DNA from: Caldisericota bacterium
GTDB lineage: Bacteria > Caldisericota > Caldisericia > Cryosericales > Cryosericaceae
Length of the DNA: 63,467 nt
Assembly: GCA_026390155.1 (NCBI GenBank)
Contig: JAPLGL010000026.1
Span: 1 to 63,467, forward strand
Direction of reading: 5' to 3'
The position numbers and the translations under genes were made by a program. Every line of letters starts with the position of its first letter. The stretch's first letter is position 1. Below are positions 1 through 7,295 of this stretch, one piece after another. The notes under the pieces were generated by a model. That model was given only the letters and a program-made list of their open reading frames with translations. It had not been told where the DNA came from and searched no databases.

Positions 1-237
1 CAGCAGGCTGAGGCTGAGGCGATGTGGGAAGCGATGCGCTCTCAGGAGCGCAACAGGGGTGGTTTGTTCAGCGACGTGTGGGCCAATGTCCCGGATCAGC
101 GCGCGCAGGGAGATCTGAGCGGCTGGGCGGTGGCCGGACGTGTCATCTGGCTCATTGTTCGTGTCGTCTTCGGCATCCTGTTCATCGCGTTGCGTTTCCT
201 GAACACGAATGTGGATGATCGCAATGACTTCTTCTAA
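1..237 (+). CDS. C-terminal part of an unknown membrane-associated protein (5' truncated)
   Basis: The frame is open from the first base, so the gene starts upstream of the window and only its last 78 residues are visible. The visible part has a soluble stretch followed by one strongly hydrophobic segment (around IWLIVRVVFGILFIALRFL) close to the C-terminus, then a short acidic tail ending in NDFF. This suggests a C-terminal membrane anchor. An internal ATG at 22 exists but has no convincing ribosome binding site, so I treat it as internal. A strong hairpin follows the stop. The family is not recognised. Confidence 0.55.
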   Translation, partial: QQAEAEAMWEAMRSQERNRGGLFSDVWANVPDQRAQGDLSGWAVAGRVIWLIVRVVFGILFIALRFLNTNVDDRNDFF

Positions 238-262
238 CCTGTGTCTTGCCAGCAGGACATGA

Positions 263-292
263 CAATGGGCCACCTCGCGAGGCGGCCCATTG
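263..292. terminator. Hairpin between convergent genes, probable bidirectional terminator
   Basis: CAATGGGCC and GGCCCATTG form a perfect 9-bp outer stem around a second palindrome, CCTCGCGAGG. It lies between the end of the truncated plus-strand gene and the end of the minus-strand E1-like gene, where a shared terminator is expected. T-richness follows on the plus side (TGTGGTTGTGTT) but there is no perfect T run. Confidence 0.6.
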
Positions 293-313
293 TGGTTGTG
301 TTCGACAGCGGTG

Positions 314-1576
314 TCAGGGTTTTGCCTCTTCCTCCAGATGGCCACCGCACACCAGGCAGTCTGGATCACGGTCGACGCGGGCGCCGTACCACCGCAGGAT
401 GCTCGGGTGTGTCCACTTGAACCCCATGCGCGGCCAATTCGCGTAGGCTTCCTCGCGCCGGTTCGCCCAGACGTAGAAGTCCGAGACGAGGTCTTCATCG
501 ACCGTGGTCATTCCAGTCTCGATGCCGCGTGACAGTTCCACGAGGGCCATCTTGGCCACCATGTTCGCGATGGGTGCGATATCGGAAGACAGCCCGACCT
601 GGATCATGGCGTTGATCTTGTCTTCCTCGACATAGGCAGGCAATACGGCGAGAGCCTGCCGTTTCTGTGACATCTCTTCTTCGCGGCCGGCGACGGTGCC
701 GGAGGAGAACACACAGTTGTAACAGGGACCCTTCCATGGTCGCACGCGGAGGACCTCGCCGCCGGCGGCGCGTGTGATTGCACGACCATAGAGGGCGACC
801 TTGTTGTTGTTGAGGGACATCTGGTTGAGGTTGAAACGGCTCTGGTCATTGTCAGACGCAACGATGAGCAGGTCACAGGCTGCGACTGTATCCTCGACCT
901 GGCTCAGTGCCTGGTTGACATTGACTTCCATCGTCGACACCTGGGCGTACGGGTTCTTCTGCAACACCTGGTCCCGTACCGCGAGCGTCTTGTACCGCCC
1001 GAGATCATTTACGCCACACACATGGCGACTGATGTTCCCGAGCTCGAGCCGGTCGAAGTCGATGAGCGTGAAGTGGCCGACTCCTGCACGGGCCAGTTCC
1101 AGAGCGATAGGGGAACCACCGCTGCCAAGACCGACGATGACGACTTTTTTCTCGGCAAGCGCTGACGTCTCGAGGATCCCGGTGTTGCGGGAGTACAGCT
1201 CGGAGCGCCGAGGGACGAAGCGTGTGTCCGCGCCGGCGACACCTTTCTCAGTCACGATAAGTGCGCGGCAGGAGGGTGAACTCCCTGCGCCGGTCCCGGC
1301 TATCAGGATGACTATGGGAAGCCCGTCGGGGTCGACACGCCTGCGGATCTGCATCATGAGCTTCTCTTCGTCGAGGAACCCCGCAGAGTCCGCGTGCGTC
1401 GCAAAACAAGGGCAGACATACCCGGAAGGCGTAGAAGAAGGCTTCTCAGTATAGGCGTGGAAGACTGTCCAGTCGTCGAACCCGAAAGCTACGCCATCCA
1501 CCAACTGGACGTCGTCCCCCGTCTGGCTGAGCAGGTCACGTACCTGCTCCTCGAGAACGTAGACCAGGGGTGTCAT
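314..1576 (-). CDS. E1-like adenylyltransferase of the ThiF/UBA fold
   Basis: This 420-residue protein probably adenylates the C-terminus of a ubiquitin-like or sulfur-carrier protein. The Rossmann core starts near residue 144 with VVIVGLGSGGS (glycine loop 149-155), followed by the acidic LIDFD strand, a RH pair (184-185) and an NP..Q segment, all typical of E1/ThiF/MoeB. Cys285/Cys288 (CYNC) and Cys407/Cys410 (CLVC) look like the usual structural zinc site. Residues 1-140 form an extra N-terminal region of unknown fold. Its start overlaps the stop of the 66-residue gene by 4 bp (ATGA), so it is translationally coupled and last in the JAB-E2-66aa-E1 operon. A plain MoeB/ThiF role is less likely given the E2-like and JAB neighbours and the N-terminal extension. 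Confidence 0.9.
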   Translation of the reverse strand: MTPLVYVLEEQVRDLLSQTGDDVQLVDGVAFGFDDWTVFHAYTEKPSSTPSGYVCPCFATHADSAGFLDEEKLMMQIRRRVDPDGLPIVILIAGTGAGSSPSCRALIVTEKGVAGADTRFVPRRSELYSRNTGILETSALAEKKVVIVGLGSGGSPIALELARAGVGHFTLIDFDRLELGNISRHVCGVNDLGRYKTLAVRDQVLQKNPYAQVSTMEVNVNQALSQVEDTVAACDLLIVASDNDQSRFNLNQMSLNNNKVALYGRAITRAAGGEVLRVRPWKGPCYNCVFSSGTVAGREEEMSQKRQALAVLPAYVEEDKINAMIQVGLSSDIAPIANMVAKMALVELSRGIETGMTTVDEDLVSDFYVWANRREEAYANWPRMGFKWTHPSILRWYGARVDRDPDCLVCGGHLEEEAKP

Positions 1577-1773
1577 GGCAGTCGGCGGCTGAAAAAGCCG
1601 TCACGCGTCGGGTCATCCGCCGTCACAGCATCGGGAGAAAGCTGGGGAGCCTTCGCATCGACGAGCACCAGCTCCTGTGTCCGCGGGTCAAAGACCAGCT
1701 TCTTGGTCGTCACTTTGCCCTGTGTTATCTGTGAGAGATGATCCAGGACGCCCTTCGTATCTTTCTCTTCCAT
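1573..1773 (-). CDS. 66-residue protein of the E1/E2/JAB operon, candidate modifier or adaptor
   Basis: A small gene with a strong ribosome binding site (GAGGAGG, about 7 nt before ATG), 17 bp after the E2-like gene and overlapping the E1-like start by 4 bp. The protein is charged, with a possible beta hairpin (KKLVFDPRTQELVLVDAK) in the middle and a basic C-terminus ending SRRLP. It is near the size of a ubiquitin-like protein and sits where such proteins are often encoded. However, it has no visible beta-grasp pattern and no terminal Gly-Gly. It could be the modifier, a processed precursor, a substrate or an adaptor. I do not recognise a family. Confidence 0.75.
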   Translation of the reverse strand: MEEKDTKGVLDHLSQITQGKVTTKKLVFDPRTQELVLVDAKAPQLSPDAVTADDPTRDGFFSRRLP

Positions 1774-1790
1774 TGTGTTCCTCCTCGCGG

Positions 1791-2243
1791 TCAGGCTTGC
1801 ATGTGTGGCAAGTAGTGGTCTATGGCATAGCCGCTGTCCAGATGTCCTTCATAGGCTTCGACCCAGGCACGGATTTTCAGCAGGACCTTGGAGAATGTAA
1901 TATTGGGACTCCAGTGTGAGGCACTGTAGTGACAGATGCGTACTGTGCCGTTCTCTGGTTTCAGCAGGTGCATCGGGTACGACGTCCCCAAGTCGACCAG
2001 GGAGTGTCCAAAGCGGTCTCGGAGGACGGGGCTGATGATCTCGACGATAGGGACGGAGTTTGGCAAGTCGGCAGGCACACGGAGACGGATGAGGTACTCG
2101 TTGCCGGCATTGGAGCGCAAGGTCCCCTCGATGACGGCATGACCAGGAATGATACTGTCCTTCAGGAAGAACGTTGGGAAGTAGCGGGACAGGATGTCCA
2201 TTTCGAGGTGCAATCTGGCTGACTGCTGTGAAGACCAGGCCAT
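1791..2243 (-). CDS. Ubiquitin-conjugating (E2/UBC-fold) enzyme homologue
   Basis: The 150-residue protein has the UBC core layout: a P-rich strand pair (residues 50-75), then YPMHLLKPENGT, then VRICHYSASHWSPNITFSKVL with Cys104 in the place of the catalytic E2 cysteine, Trp111-Ser-Pro and the conserved following helix. In eukaryotic E2s the same block reads roughly G-x-ICL...W-SP...T-x-xVL. The start chosen at MAWSS has a GAGAGGG site lying in the end of the JAB gene; earlier in-frame starts would run through the JAB gene. Only 5 bp separate it from the JAB stop. Predicted role: accept the activated modifier from the E1-like protein as a thioester and transfer it. Confidence 0.85.
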   Translation of the reverse strand: MAWSSQQSARLHLEMDILSRYFPTFFLKDSIIPGHAVIEGTLRSNAGNEYLIRLRVPADLPNSVPIVEIISPVLRDRFGHSLVDLGTSYPMHLLKPENGTVRICHYSASHWSPNITFSKVLLKIRAWVEAYEGHLDSGYAIDHYLPHMQA

Positions 2244-2248
2244 GGGAC

Positions 2249-3316
2249 TCAACCCTCTCTTGCCGGGGGTGTTCCGGACTCCATGTGTTCCCTGTTCACA
2301 AGAAACGTTGTGACCAGTTCCTCGACGCGCGTCACGGCGTCTTCGCCGCGGTCCGTGTCTATGAAGAGCGTGCGCGGTGTTGTCCAGGACTCCTCCTGTC
2401 CTTCTGGAACGTCCACGGGCCTGCATTCGATGATGGGCTTGACGACAGGATAGGAATGCGGAAAAACGACCTCGAATGCGTACCCGTCGCGGTGAAACGA
2501 CAACGACACCCGTCCGTCCTCTCGCTGCAGGATTTCGACGTCGTGTTCGAGCGCCGACAATTCCTGGAAGAGGCGGTAGAGCTCGCTACGCCCTTCCGGC
2601 GTCGCCATGAACGAGAAGCTGGGGAAATTCGGGCTGTCTGTCTGTCGTGTGGTTGCTACGACGGCAAATGTTGTGCTCGGGATGGCTTCATAGGTTGAGG
2701 CGGCAGTCAGCGGTTCGCTCCGCGGGAATTCCTGCACGGCTTCGATAGCGGCGCGCACGGGACTGGCACCAGGCAGGATGAGCCACGTCGACTGCTGGCG
2801 TTCTCCACCTCCGTGCGCATGGTACAGGTACGCGCGCATCTCGACACCGTCGGACTTGTCGGCAAAGTTGCAGATCGTGAGCAGCCAGGCGTTGAACCCA
2901 TTCTTGTCGAGTGCCCGCTGCATTGTGTTTGAGTCACCTCTGGATGGTTCCGTGAGTCCCAGCCTGTGGTGCGAGTGCCACGTGCCAACATGCTGCAGAC
3001 CGTGCAGGTCGCGGAGGATGCCGCCGGCGGACTTGAGGAACGGAGATTCCTGGTAGAAGGCAGTGTCGTTGTGGTCAGCATGATCGCCAGGGCCGAGCAC
3101 GTACTCGATCATCGGTGAGCCCGTGTGGGTCCAAAAGCCAAAGAGGTCTCCGCCGGTCTCGATGCCTGGATAATCTGCTACAAAACGAGCCATGATCTCC
3201 AGTTCACCGTCGTAGATGAGCGCCTTGTCACCATGCAGTTCCGTGGGTGCTTCAGTCCGCCTCTGGACTGAAGCCGCCAGGGTTCGCCTGAATCTATCGC
3301 TGTGCCCTCTTGCCAT
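2249..3316 (-). CDS. JAB/MPN (JAMM) isopeptidase with C-terminal RWD/E2-like domain
   Basis: The 355-residue protein begins with a JAMM metalloprotease domain: Glu53 (ETGG), then GTWHSHHRLGL with His114 and His116, and Ser125/Asp128 in PSRGD, the expected zinc ligands and catalytic residues. One more residue than usual lies between the second His and the Ser. Residues about 240-340 are a second domain; the stretch YAFEVVFPHSYPVVKPIIECRP resembles the strand-loop of UBC/RWD folds but lacks a catalytic Cys block. The start at 3316 has GGAGGAACA just upstream and is preferred over the longer reading. It is the first gene of the operon. JAB enzymes of such cassettes process the modifier or remove it from targets. 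Confidence 0.88.
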   Translation of the reverse strand: MARGHSDRFRRTLAASVQRRTEAPTELHGDKALIYDGELEIMARFVADYPGIETGGDLFGFWTHTGSPMIEYVLGPGDHADHNDTAFYQESPFLKSAGGILRDLHGLQHVGTWHSHHRLGLTEPSRGDSNTMQRALDKNGFNAWLLTICNFADKSDGVEMRAYLYHAHGGGERQQSTWLILPGASPVRAAIEAVQEFPRSEPLTAASTYEAIPSTTFAVVATTRQTDSPNFPSFSFMATPEGRSELYRLFQELSALEHDVEILQREDGRVSLSFHRDGYAFEVVFPHSYPVVKPIIECRPVDVPEGQEESWTTPRTLFIDTDRGEDAVTRVEELVTTFLVNREHMESGTPPAREG

Positions 3317-3361
3317 TGTTCCTCCCCTGAAGTCTCCTCTCAGAGTCCTCTGACTGCGCAA

Positions 3362-3388
3362 AGTATACCACGAGGTGCAGAACGTCAA
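3362..3388 (-). promoter_or_regulatory. Probable promoter of the JAB-E2-66aa-E1 operon
   Basis: Read on the minus strand, TTGACG and TATACT are separated by 15 bp, with the predicted start about 40 nt before the JAB ATG. Both boxes are close to sigma-70 consensus; the spacer is 1-2 bp short. Confidence 0.6.
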
Positions 3389-3439
3389 GCAATCCGGCCC
3401 AGCGGTGGCCTGAATCTGACAATCGCCGCAGAAGGTCCA

Positions 3440-4366
3440 TCATTGACTGCCGGCTGAAGGCACTGTCGACGGCACGTCGTGCCTGGTTGCCGGAAGGTTG
3501 CCGATGACAACACCTGCGACAATGATGAGGCCCCCGGCAAGCGCAACAGGCTTCATATGCTCGCCAAGGAGCAGCAGTGCATACAGTGCAGAGAGGACGG
3601 GTTCCAGTGAGTCGATTATGACGGCTCGCTGAGCGCCGATCATGGAAATGCCCTGTACGAACAGGAACATGCCGCCTGCAGCCGACAGGCCGATGCCGGC
3701 AAAGATGAGCGATGCAGTGTGGGAGCTGAAGACGACTGGGTAGAAGACGGGCTGACCTATGGTAAGAAGGCACAGAACCATGGCCGGTGCCAACTGGTTG
3801 TACAGGCCCAGCGTGCGCGGGTCGACCCCACGAATGACGCGCTGAGACAACACGGCGTACAGCGCGTAGGCCACTGTGCATGCCATCATGGTCAGGACAC
3901 CGACCCCAGAGACACTGCGGAAGCTCGCACCCAGCAGGAGCAGCAGACCGACAGCGATGACACCCACCGATGCCAAGTAGGCGCGCGTCACGCGTTCATG
4001 CAGGAGGAGCCAGGCGAACAAGCCGGCGAAGGCGGGGTAGCAGTGGAACAGGAACATGGCGGTCGATACGGGCAGGAGCCGGACTGCGGTGAAGTAGAGG
4101 AGCGTTGGCCCAGTGACGAAGACTGCCGAGAAGCCCAGGAGAACGCCTGCCTCATGCCAGGTGCGCGGGAATAGCAGGTGCCAGTTGAGGACACCAATGA
4201 CCACGACCAGGATGATGCTGGCGAGGAGATAGCGCTCCTTGAGCAGCTGCAAAGGGCTCAGGTTGTACCGATACGCGAATTTGGCGAGGACCGAGACGCC
4301 ACTGTAGATGACGGCCGACGCGAGAGCGACCAGGATTCCACCTTTTCGAACCTGAAGCTGACTCAT
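3440..4366 (-). CDS. EamA/DMT-family transporter (10 TM)
   Basis: A 308-residue, very hydrophobic protein with about ten membrane spans in two EamA repeats. The second repeat carries the typical block IDSLEPVLSALYALLLLGE near the C-terminus. Members of this superfamily export amino acids, metabolites or drugs; the substrate cannot be read from sequence. The start at MSQLQ has AAAGGAG 8 nt upstream and is preferred to the ATG 45 bases earlier. It is one of three EamA genes in the window. It is separated from the JAB operon promoter by about 70 bp and could receive read-through only from its own upstream region. Confidence 0.88.
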   Translation of the reverse strand: MSQLQVRKGGILVALASAVIYSGVSVLAKFAYRYNLSPLQLLKERYLLASIILVVVIGVLNWHLLFPRTWHEAGVLLGFSAVFVTGPTLLYFTAVRLLPVSTAMFLFHCYPAFAGLFAWLLLHERVTRAYLASVGVIAVGLLLLLGASFRSVSGVGVLTMMACTVAYALYAVLSQRVIRGVDPRTLGLYNQLAPAMVLCLLTIGQPVFYPVVFSSHTASLIFAGIGLSAAGGMFLFVQGISMIGAQRAVIIDSLEPVLSALYALLLLGEHMKPVALAGGLIIVAGVVIGNLPATRHDVPSTVPSAGSQ

Positions 4367-4466
4367 TTGCACTACTCCTTTCGCATCATGTAACGATTCA
4401 TCATAGCGCACCGGGAGCGGAGTGCAAGAATACAGGGCACGACGCAGGCGGCCGGCCGTTGGACGT

Positions 4467-5120
4467 TCAGCCGCTTGGCCGGATTCCCTGAAGGACCCGC
4501 CTCAGTCGGGCGCGCTGCGATGGACTCAACTCGGCGGCACGCCCATCGATTGCTGCAAGATACTGCTGCCTCACGGTGTCATCGATGGCGCAGAGGATGC
4601 TTTCGGCCTGTGTCGGGACGTCACGGGGCAGGCACGTTTCCAGCGTCTGGAGCAGAGCAGGGAACAGAGTCCTGCGCCGTTCAGATGAACTCGCAGCGAC
4701 CTTCGCAAGTACTCTGGTACCCCAGACGACGGTAATGAGGGTCCCACTCTGCACTGCGCGCAAGACATCGGCCACACGTTGCCAGATCTCGTCGGGGCGG
4801 AGGTCGGCCACGTTGGCCAGTGCGATCATGGCTCCCCACACCATGCGGTTGTTCTTATCGCCCAGGAGTCTCAGGAAGAACGCTACGTGGTCGGCAATCA
4901 GATCAGGCGTGGCATAGCCGATCTCATACAGAACCTTGAGACAGTCGCTGCGCACGTTCTGGTCTTTGCTCCAAAGGCTGTCGGCGAGCTCTTGGACAGC
5001 TGCCGTGTCGCGCGTCCGCACCAGGTCTTGCGCAAGTTCCTCGTTGGGCACGTCGTCGCGACGTCCCAGGGAGGAGGCGAGTGAGCTGAGAACCGACAAT
5101 CGCTGCGCTTCAGGGTTCAT
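4467..5120 (-). CDS. HEAT-repeat-like alpha-helical protein
   Basis: A 217-residue soluble protein built of helical pairs resembling HEAT/armadillo repeats: DQNVRSDCLKVLYEIG (about residues 53-70), then KNNRMVWGAMIALANVA, then GTLITVVWGTRVLAKVAA. Such repeats form protein-binding scaffolds; no catalytic motif is seen. The start MNPEAQ has GGAG 5 nt upstream and is preferred to a longer form beginning at 5174. It lies between two EamA transporter genes on the same strand. The specific partner is unknown. Confidence 0.7.
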   Translation of the reverse strand: MNPEAQRLSVLSSLASSLGRRDDVPNEELAQDLVRTRDTAAVQELADSLWSKDQNVRSDCLKVLYEIGYATPDLIADHVAFFLRLLGDKNNRMVWGAMIALANVADLRPDEIWQRVADVLRAVQSGTLITVVWGTRVLAKVAASSSERRRTLFPALLQTLETCLPRDVPTQAESILCAIDDTVRQQYLAAIDGRAAELSPSQRARLRRVLQGIRPSG

Positions 5121-5197
5121 GGGGACTCCGTTATTCGCCGGAACTGGACGGACGGCCGTCAGCGATGGTTCCAAAAAGGTTGTTGGGCGTTTTCAAC

Positions 5198-6235
5198 TCA
5201 TTTCTCCTCTGTGCTTGCCGGCGTGCTATTGATCTGCGGCGTGCTCATTACATGGCTGCTGTTCCGGCTCTCGAAGACTCTCAGGAAGAGGACGCCACCC
5301 AGGATGAGGAGACTGCCGGCGATCTGGATGCCGTTCAGGCGTTCACCTAGCGCGACGTAGGCGATTGCTGCGGTGCATGCCGGCTCGAGGGTGAGAATCA
5401 GGTTGGCGACACTCGACGGGAGGTAGCCGAGGCTGACGTTGTACAGTCCAAAGCCCGCGACGGTCGGACCTGCGGCCAGCAGGAAGAGCGCGAACCAGCC
5501 CCACGCTGCGTTTCCAAGCCACAGCAGGTTGACGGGCCGGATAGCAGCACCTGGCAGGAATCTTCCGAGAGAGAGATTGAGCAGCAGCAGGAAGCAGGAC
5601 GCGAAGGCGAATGTGTAGAGCACGGTCGTCCAGGGATTGAGTCCTCGCTGGGAGGCTGAACGTCCCATCAGACTATAGCCCGCGTACCAGAGACCTGACA
5701 GCGTTCCTGTCAGGATGCCGGTCGTGTTTGCCTGCCACGCGCCCGGCTCCAGGACACCAGAGATCAGGATGCAGCCTCCCACACAGCCCGCAATCGTCAC
5801 AGCCTTCACCCACCCGAGGCGTTCATTCAGGAGCCACTTGCCGAGCAGGGCTGTGAATGCAGCCGAGGAGTAGACCAGGACAGTTGACACAGCTGCTCCA
5901 TTGAGTGAAACGGACAGCGTCCAGAAGGAATTGAACATCGTCAAAATGACGCCATAGGCGACCAGGTAGGCCACGTGGCGCCGTTCTATGTGAAGCAGGT
6001 TAGGACGTACAATGACCAGACTGATCAGCATCGTCAGAGCCACAAAGAAGTCTCTCCAGAATGCCAGAACGAGCGCGGGCATGTTGTAGGTCTGTGTGAG
6101 GTAGCGGATGAAGATTGCGGTGGTCGAAAGGATGACGGCGCTAGCCACTGCGATGGGATACCCACGCGCAATGTCCGAGCGCTCTCGGGCGGAACCAGTC
6201 AGGCGTTGTTGTTCAAGCTTCGACTGCGCCTTCAC
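5198..6235 (-). CDS. EamA/DMT-family transporter (10 TM), GTG start coupled to a 43-residue ORF
   Basis: This 345-residue transporter has about ten membrane spans and two EamA repeats; the second ends in LTLEPACTAAIAYVALGERL. It starts at GTG 6235, because the TGA of the upstream 43-residue ORF overlaps this GTG in a GTGA arrangement, a normal translational-coupling geometry. A longer open frame runs upstream to 6382, but that extension is out of frame with the small ORF that has the good ribosome binding site. The N-terminus (about 25 charged residues) precedes the first span. Substrate unknown; the serine-dehydratase-like motif in the coupled ORF hints at amino acids, but this is speculation. 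Confidence 0.85.
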   Translation of the reverse strand: MKAQSKLEQQRLTGSARERSDIARGYPIAVASAVILSTTAIFIRYLTQTYNMPALVLAFWRDFFVALTMLISLVIVRPNLLHIERRHVAYLVAYGVILTMFNSFWTLSVSLNGAAVSTVLVYSSAAFTALLGKWLLNERLGWVKAVTIAGCVGGCILISGVLEPGAWQANTTGILTGTLSGLWYAGYSLMGRSASQRGLNPWTTVLYTFAFASCFLLLLNLSLGRFLPGAAIRPVNLLWLGNAAWGWFALFLLAAGPTVAGFGLYNVSLGYLPSSVANLILTLEPACTAAIAYVALGERLNGIQIAGSLLILGGVLFLRVFESRNSSHVMSTPQINSTPASTEEK

Positions 6236-6363
6236 GAGCCCGCAACCTCGAGGACCGGTCTGAGGAATCCATGCTGTACGAGGTACCACATCTTGGCAAT
6301 GCCAGCCGTGTGCGAACTGGAGGGTCCAATCATGATCGGTCCCATGGCGTGCAAAGTGGCCAT
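6232..6363 (-). CDS. 43-residue ORF with the L-serine dehydratase beta-domain signature
   Basis: The ORF begins 7 nt after a clear AGGAGG site and encodes MATLHAMGPIMIGPSSSHTA then GIAKMWYL and a short tail. The block GPIMIGPSSSHTAG is the hallmark of the beta domain at the N-terminus of iron-sulfur L-serine dehydratases (SdaAB), which otherwise continues for about 200 residues. Here it stops after 43 residues with a TGA overlapping the GTG of the EamA transporter. It may be a remnant of an sdaAB gene kept for translational coupling, a real mini-protein, or a leader peptide whose serine codons are read by the ribosome. It is the first ORF after a strong promoter. Confidence 0.6.
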   Translation of the reverse strand: MATLHAMGPIMIGPSSSHTAGIAKMWYLVQHGFLRPVLEVAGS

Positions 6364-6386
6364 GTGTGCCTCCTGATGTCACTCCA

Positions 6387-6413
6387 AGTATACGAGAGAG
6401 GGGATAGTGTCAA
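6387..6413 (-). promoter_or_regulatory. Promoter for the 43-residue ORF and EamA transporter
   Basis: Minus-strand TTGACA and TATACT, both near-perfect, are separated by 15 bp; the predicted start is about 15-20 nt before the ATG of the small ORF. Confidence 0.65.
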
Positions 6414-6439
6414 GCTGAGAGACACGGTGGGCAGTACTG

Positions 6440-6468
6440 TTGTCCGCCTGCCGTATCCACAATATACT
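6440..6468 (+). promoter_or_regulatory. Promoter for the patatin-nuclease-xth genes
   Basis: TTGTCC and TATACT are separated by 17 bp; the predicted start is about 38 nt upstream of the patatin ATG. It is divergent from the transporter promoter at 6387-6413. Confidence 0.65.
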
Positions 6469-6512
6469 ATTAAGAAGGGGTTGTCCCCAACTCCGGAACA
6501 GGAGGAGTGACG

Positions 6513-7295
6513 ATGAAGACTTGCAGGAAGCAGAAACTGGGCTTGGCTCTCAGTTCGGGTGGGGTCCTTGGATATGCGCACATAGGTGTTCTCCGGGCGC
6601 TGGAAGAGCTTCGGGTCCAGATCGACCTTCTTTCAGGTGCTTCGATGGGTGCAGTGGTAGCGGTGTTCAGCGCGGCAGGCCTTGACTCGCTGGCTCTGGA
6701 GGCTCTTGGCGTCAAGTACAGCGCACAGGTGGCGACCCTGCTCGCGTCCATGATCTCCGTGAGCGGCCTGACGACGCCCTCGCGTCTGCGAGCCTCCCTC
6801 CGCAAGGAACTCCCGGTGACGGTCTTCGAAGCCCTCCAGAAGCCTGTGTGTATAGCTGCAACCGACATTCAGACCGGCAGGGCACTAGTTTTCGACACTG
6901 GGGACATCTGGGGTCCGTTGTCCGGTAGCTTCTGCTTGCCAGGCGTGTTTCCAGTCGCCAGGGTCGGTGACCAATACCTGGTGGATGGGGGCATGTCTAT
7001 GCCAGTCCCGGTGACCGAGCTGCGAAAGCGGGGTGCCAGGAGGGTGGTCGCGGTGTCGCTGTACGACTTGGTCCAGCACGAGGAGTACAAGCCCGGCATG
7101 AAGATCTCCAAGCTGCTCGACCGTTCGCTCAACCTGACGCTCGACAACGTTGCCCAATCGGAACTCGAGGTGGCGGACCTGGTTATCCGGCCCGATCTCA
7201 AGGGTTGTGAGCCTTCGGACGTCCACGAGTATGTGGCGCGGGGATACGCTGCCGTCATGAGCAGAAGGGCGGAGGTCGAGGCCCTGCTTGCCTGA
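6513..7295 (+). CDS. Patatin-like phospholipase (RssA-type)
   Basis: A 260-residue serine hydrolase of the patatin fold. It has the oxyanion-type glycine turn SSGGVLGYAH near residues 14-23, the nucleophile elbow GASMG with Ser44, and the catalytic Asp in LVDGGMS. The size and single-domain form fit the RssA/NTE-like group of cytoplasmic lipid acyl hydrolases. The ATG at 6513 is preferred over GTG 6507 because GGAGGAG ends 5 nt before it. It is followed with an 8-bp overlap by a membrane-anchored nuclease gene and then xth. Patatins also act as effectors in some defence systems, but nothing here proves that. Confidence 0.88.
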   Translation: MKTCRKQKLGLALSSGGVLGYAHIGVLRALEELRVQIDLLSGASMGAVVAVFSAAGLDSLALEALGVKYSAQVATLLASMISVSGLTTPSRLRASLRKELPVTVFEALQKPVCIAATDIQTGRALVFDTGDIWGPLSGSFCLPGVFPVARVGDQYLVDGGMSMPVPVTELRKRGARRVVAVSLYDLVQHEEYKPGMKISKLLDRSLNLTLDNVAQSELEVADLVIRPDLKGCEPSDVHEYVARGYAAVMSRRAEVEALLA

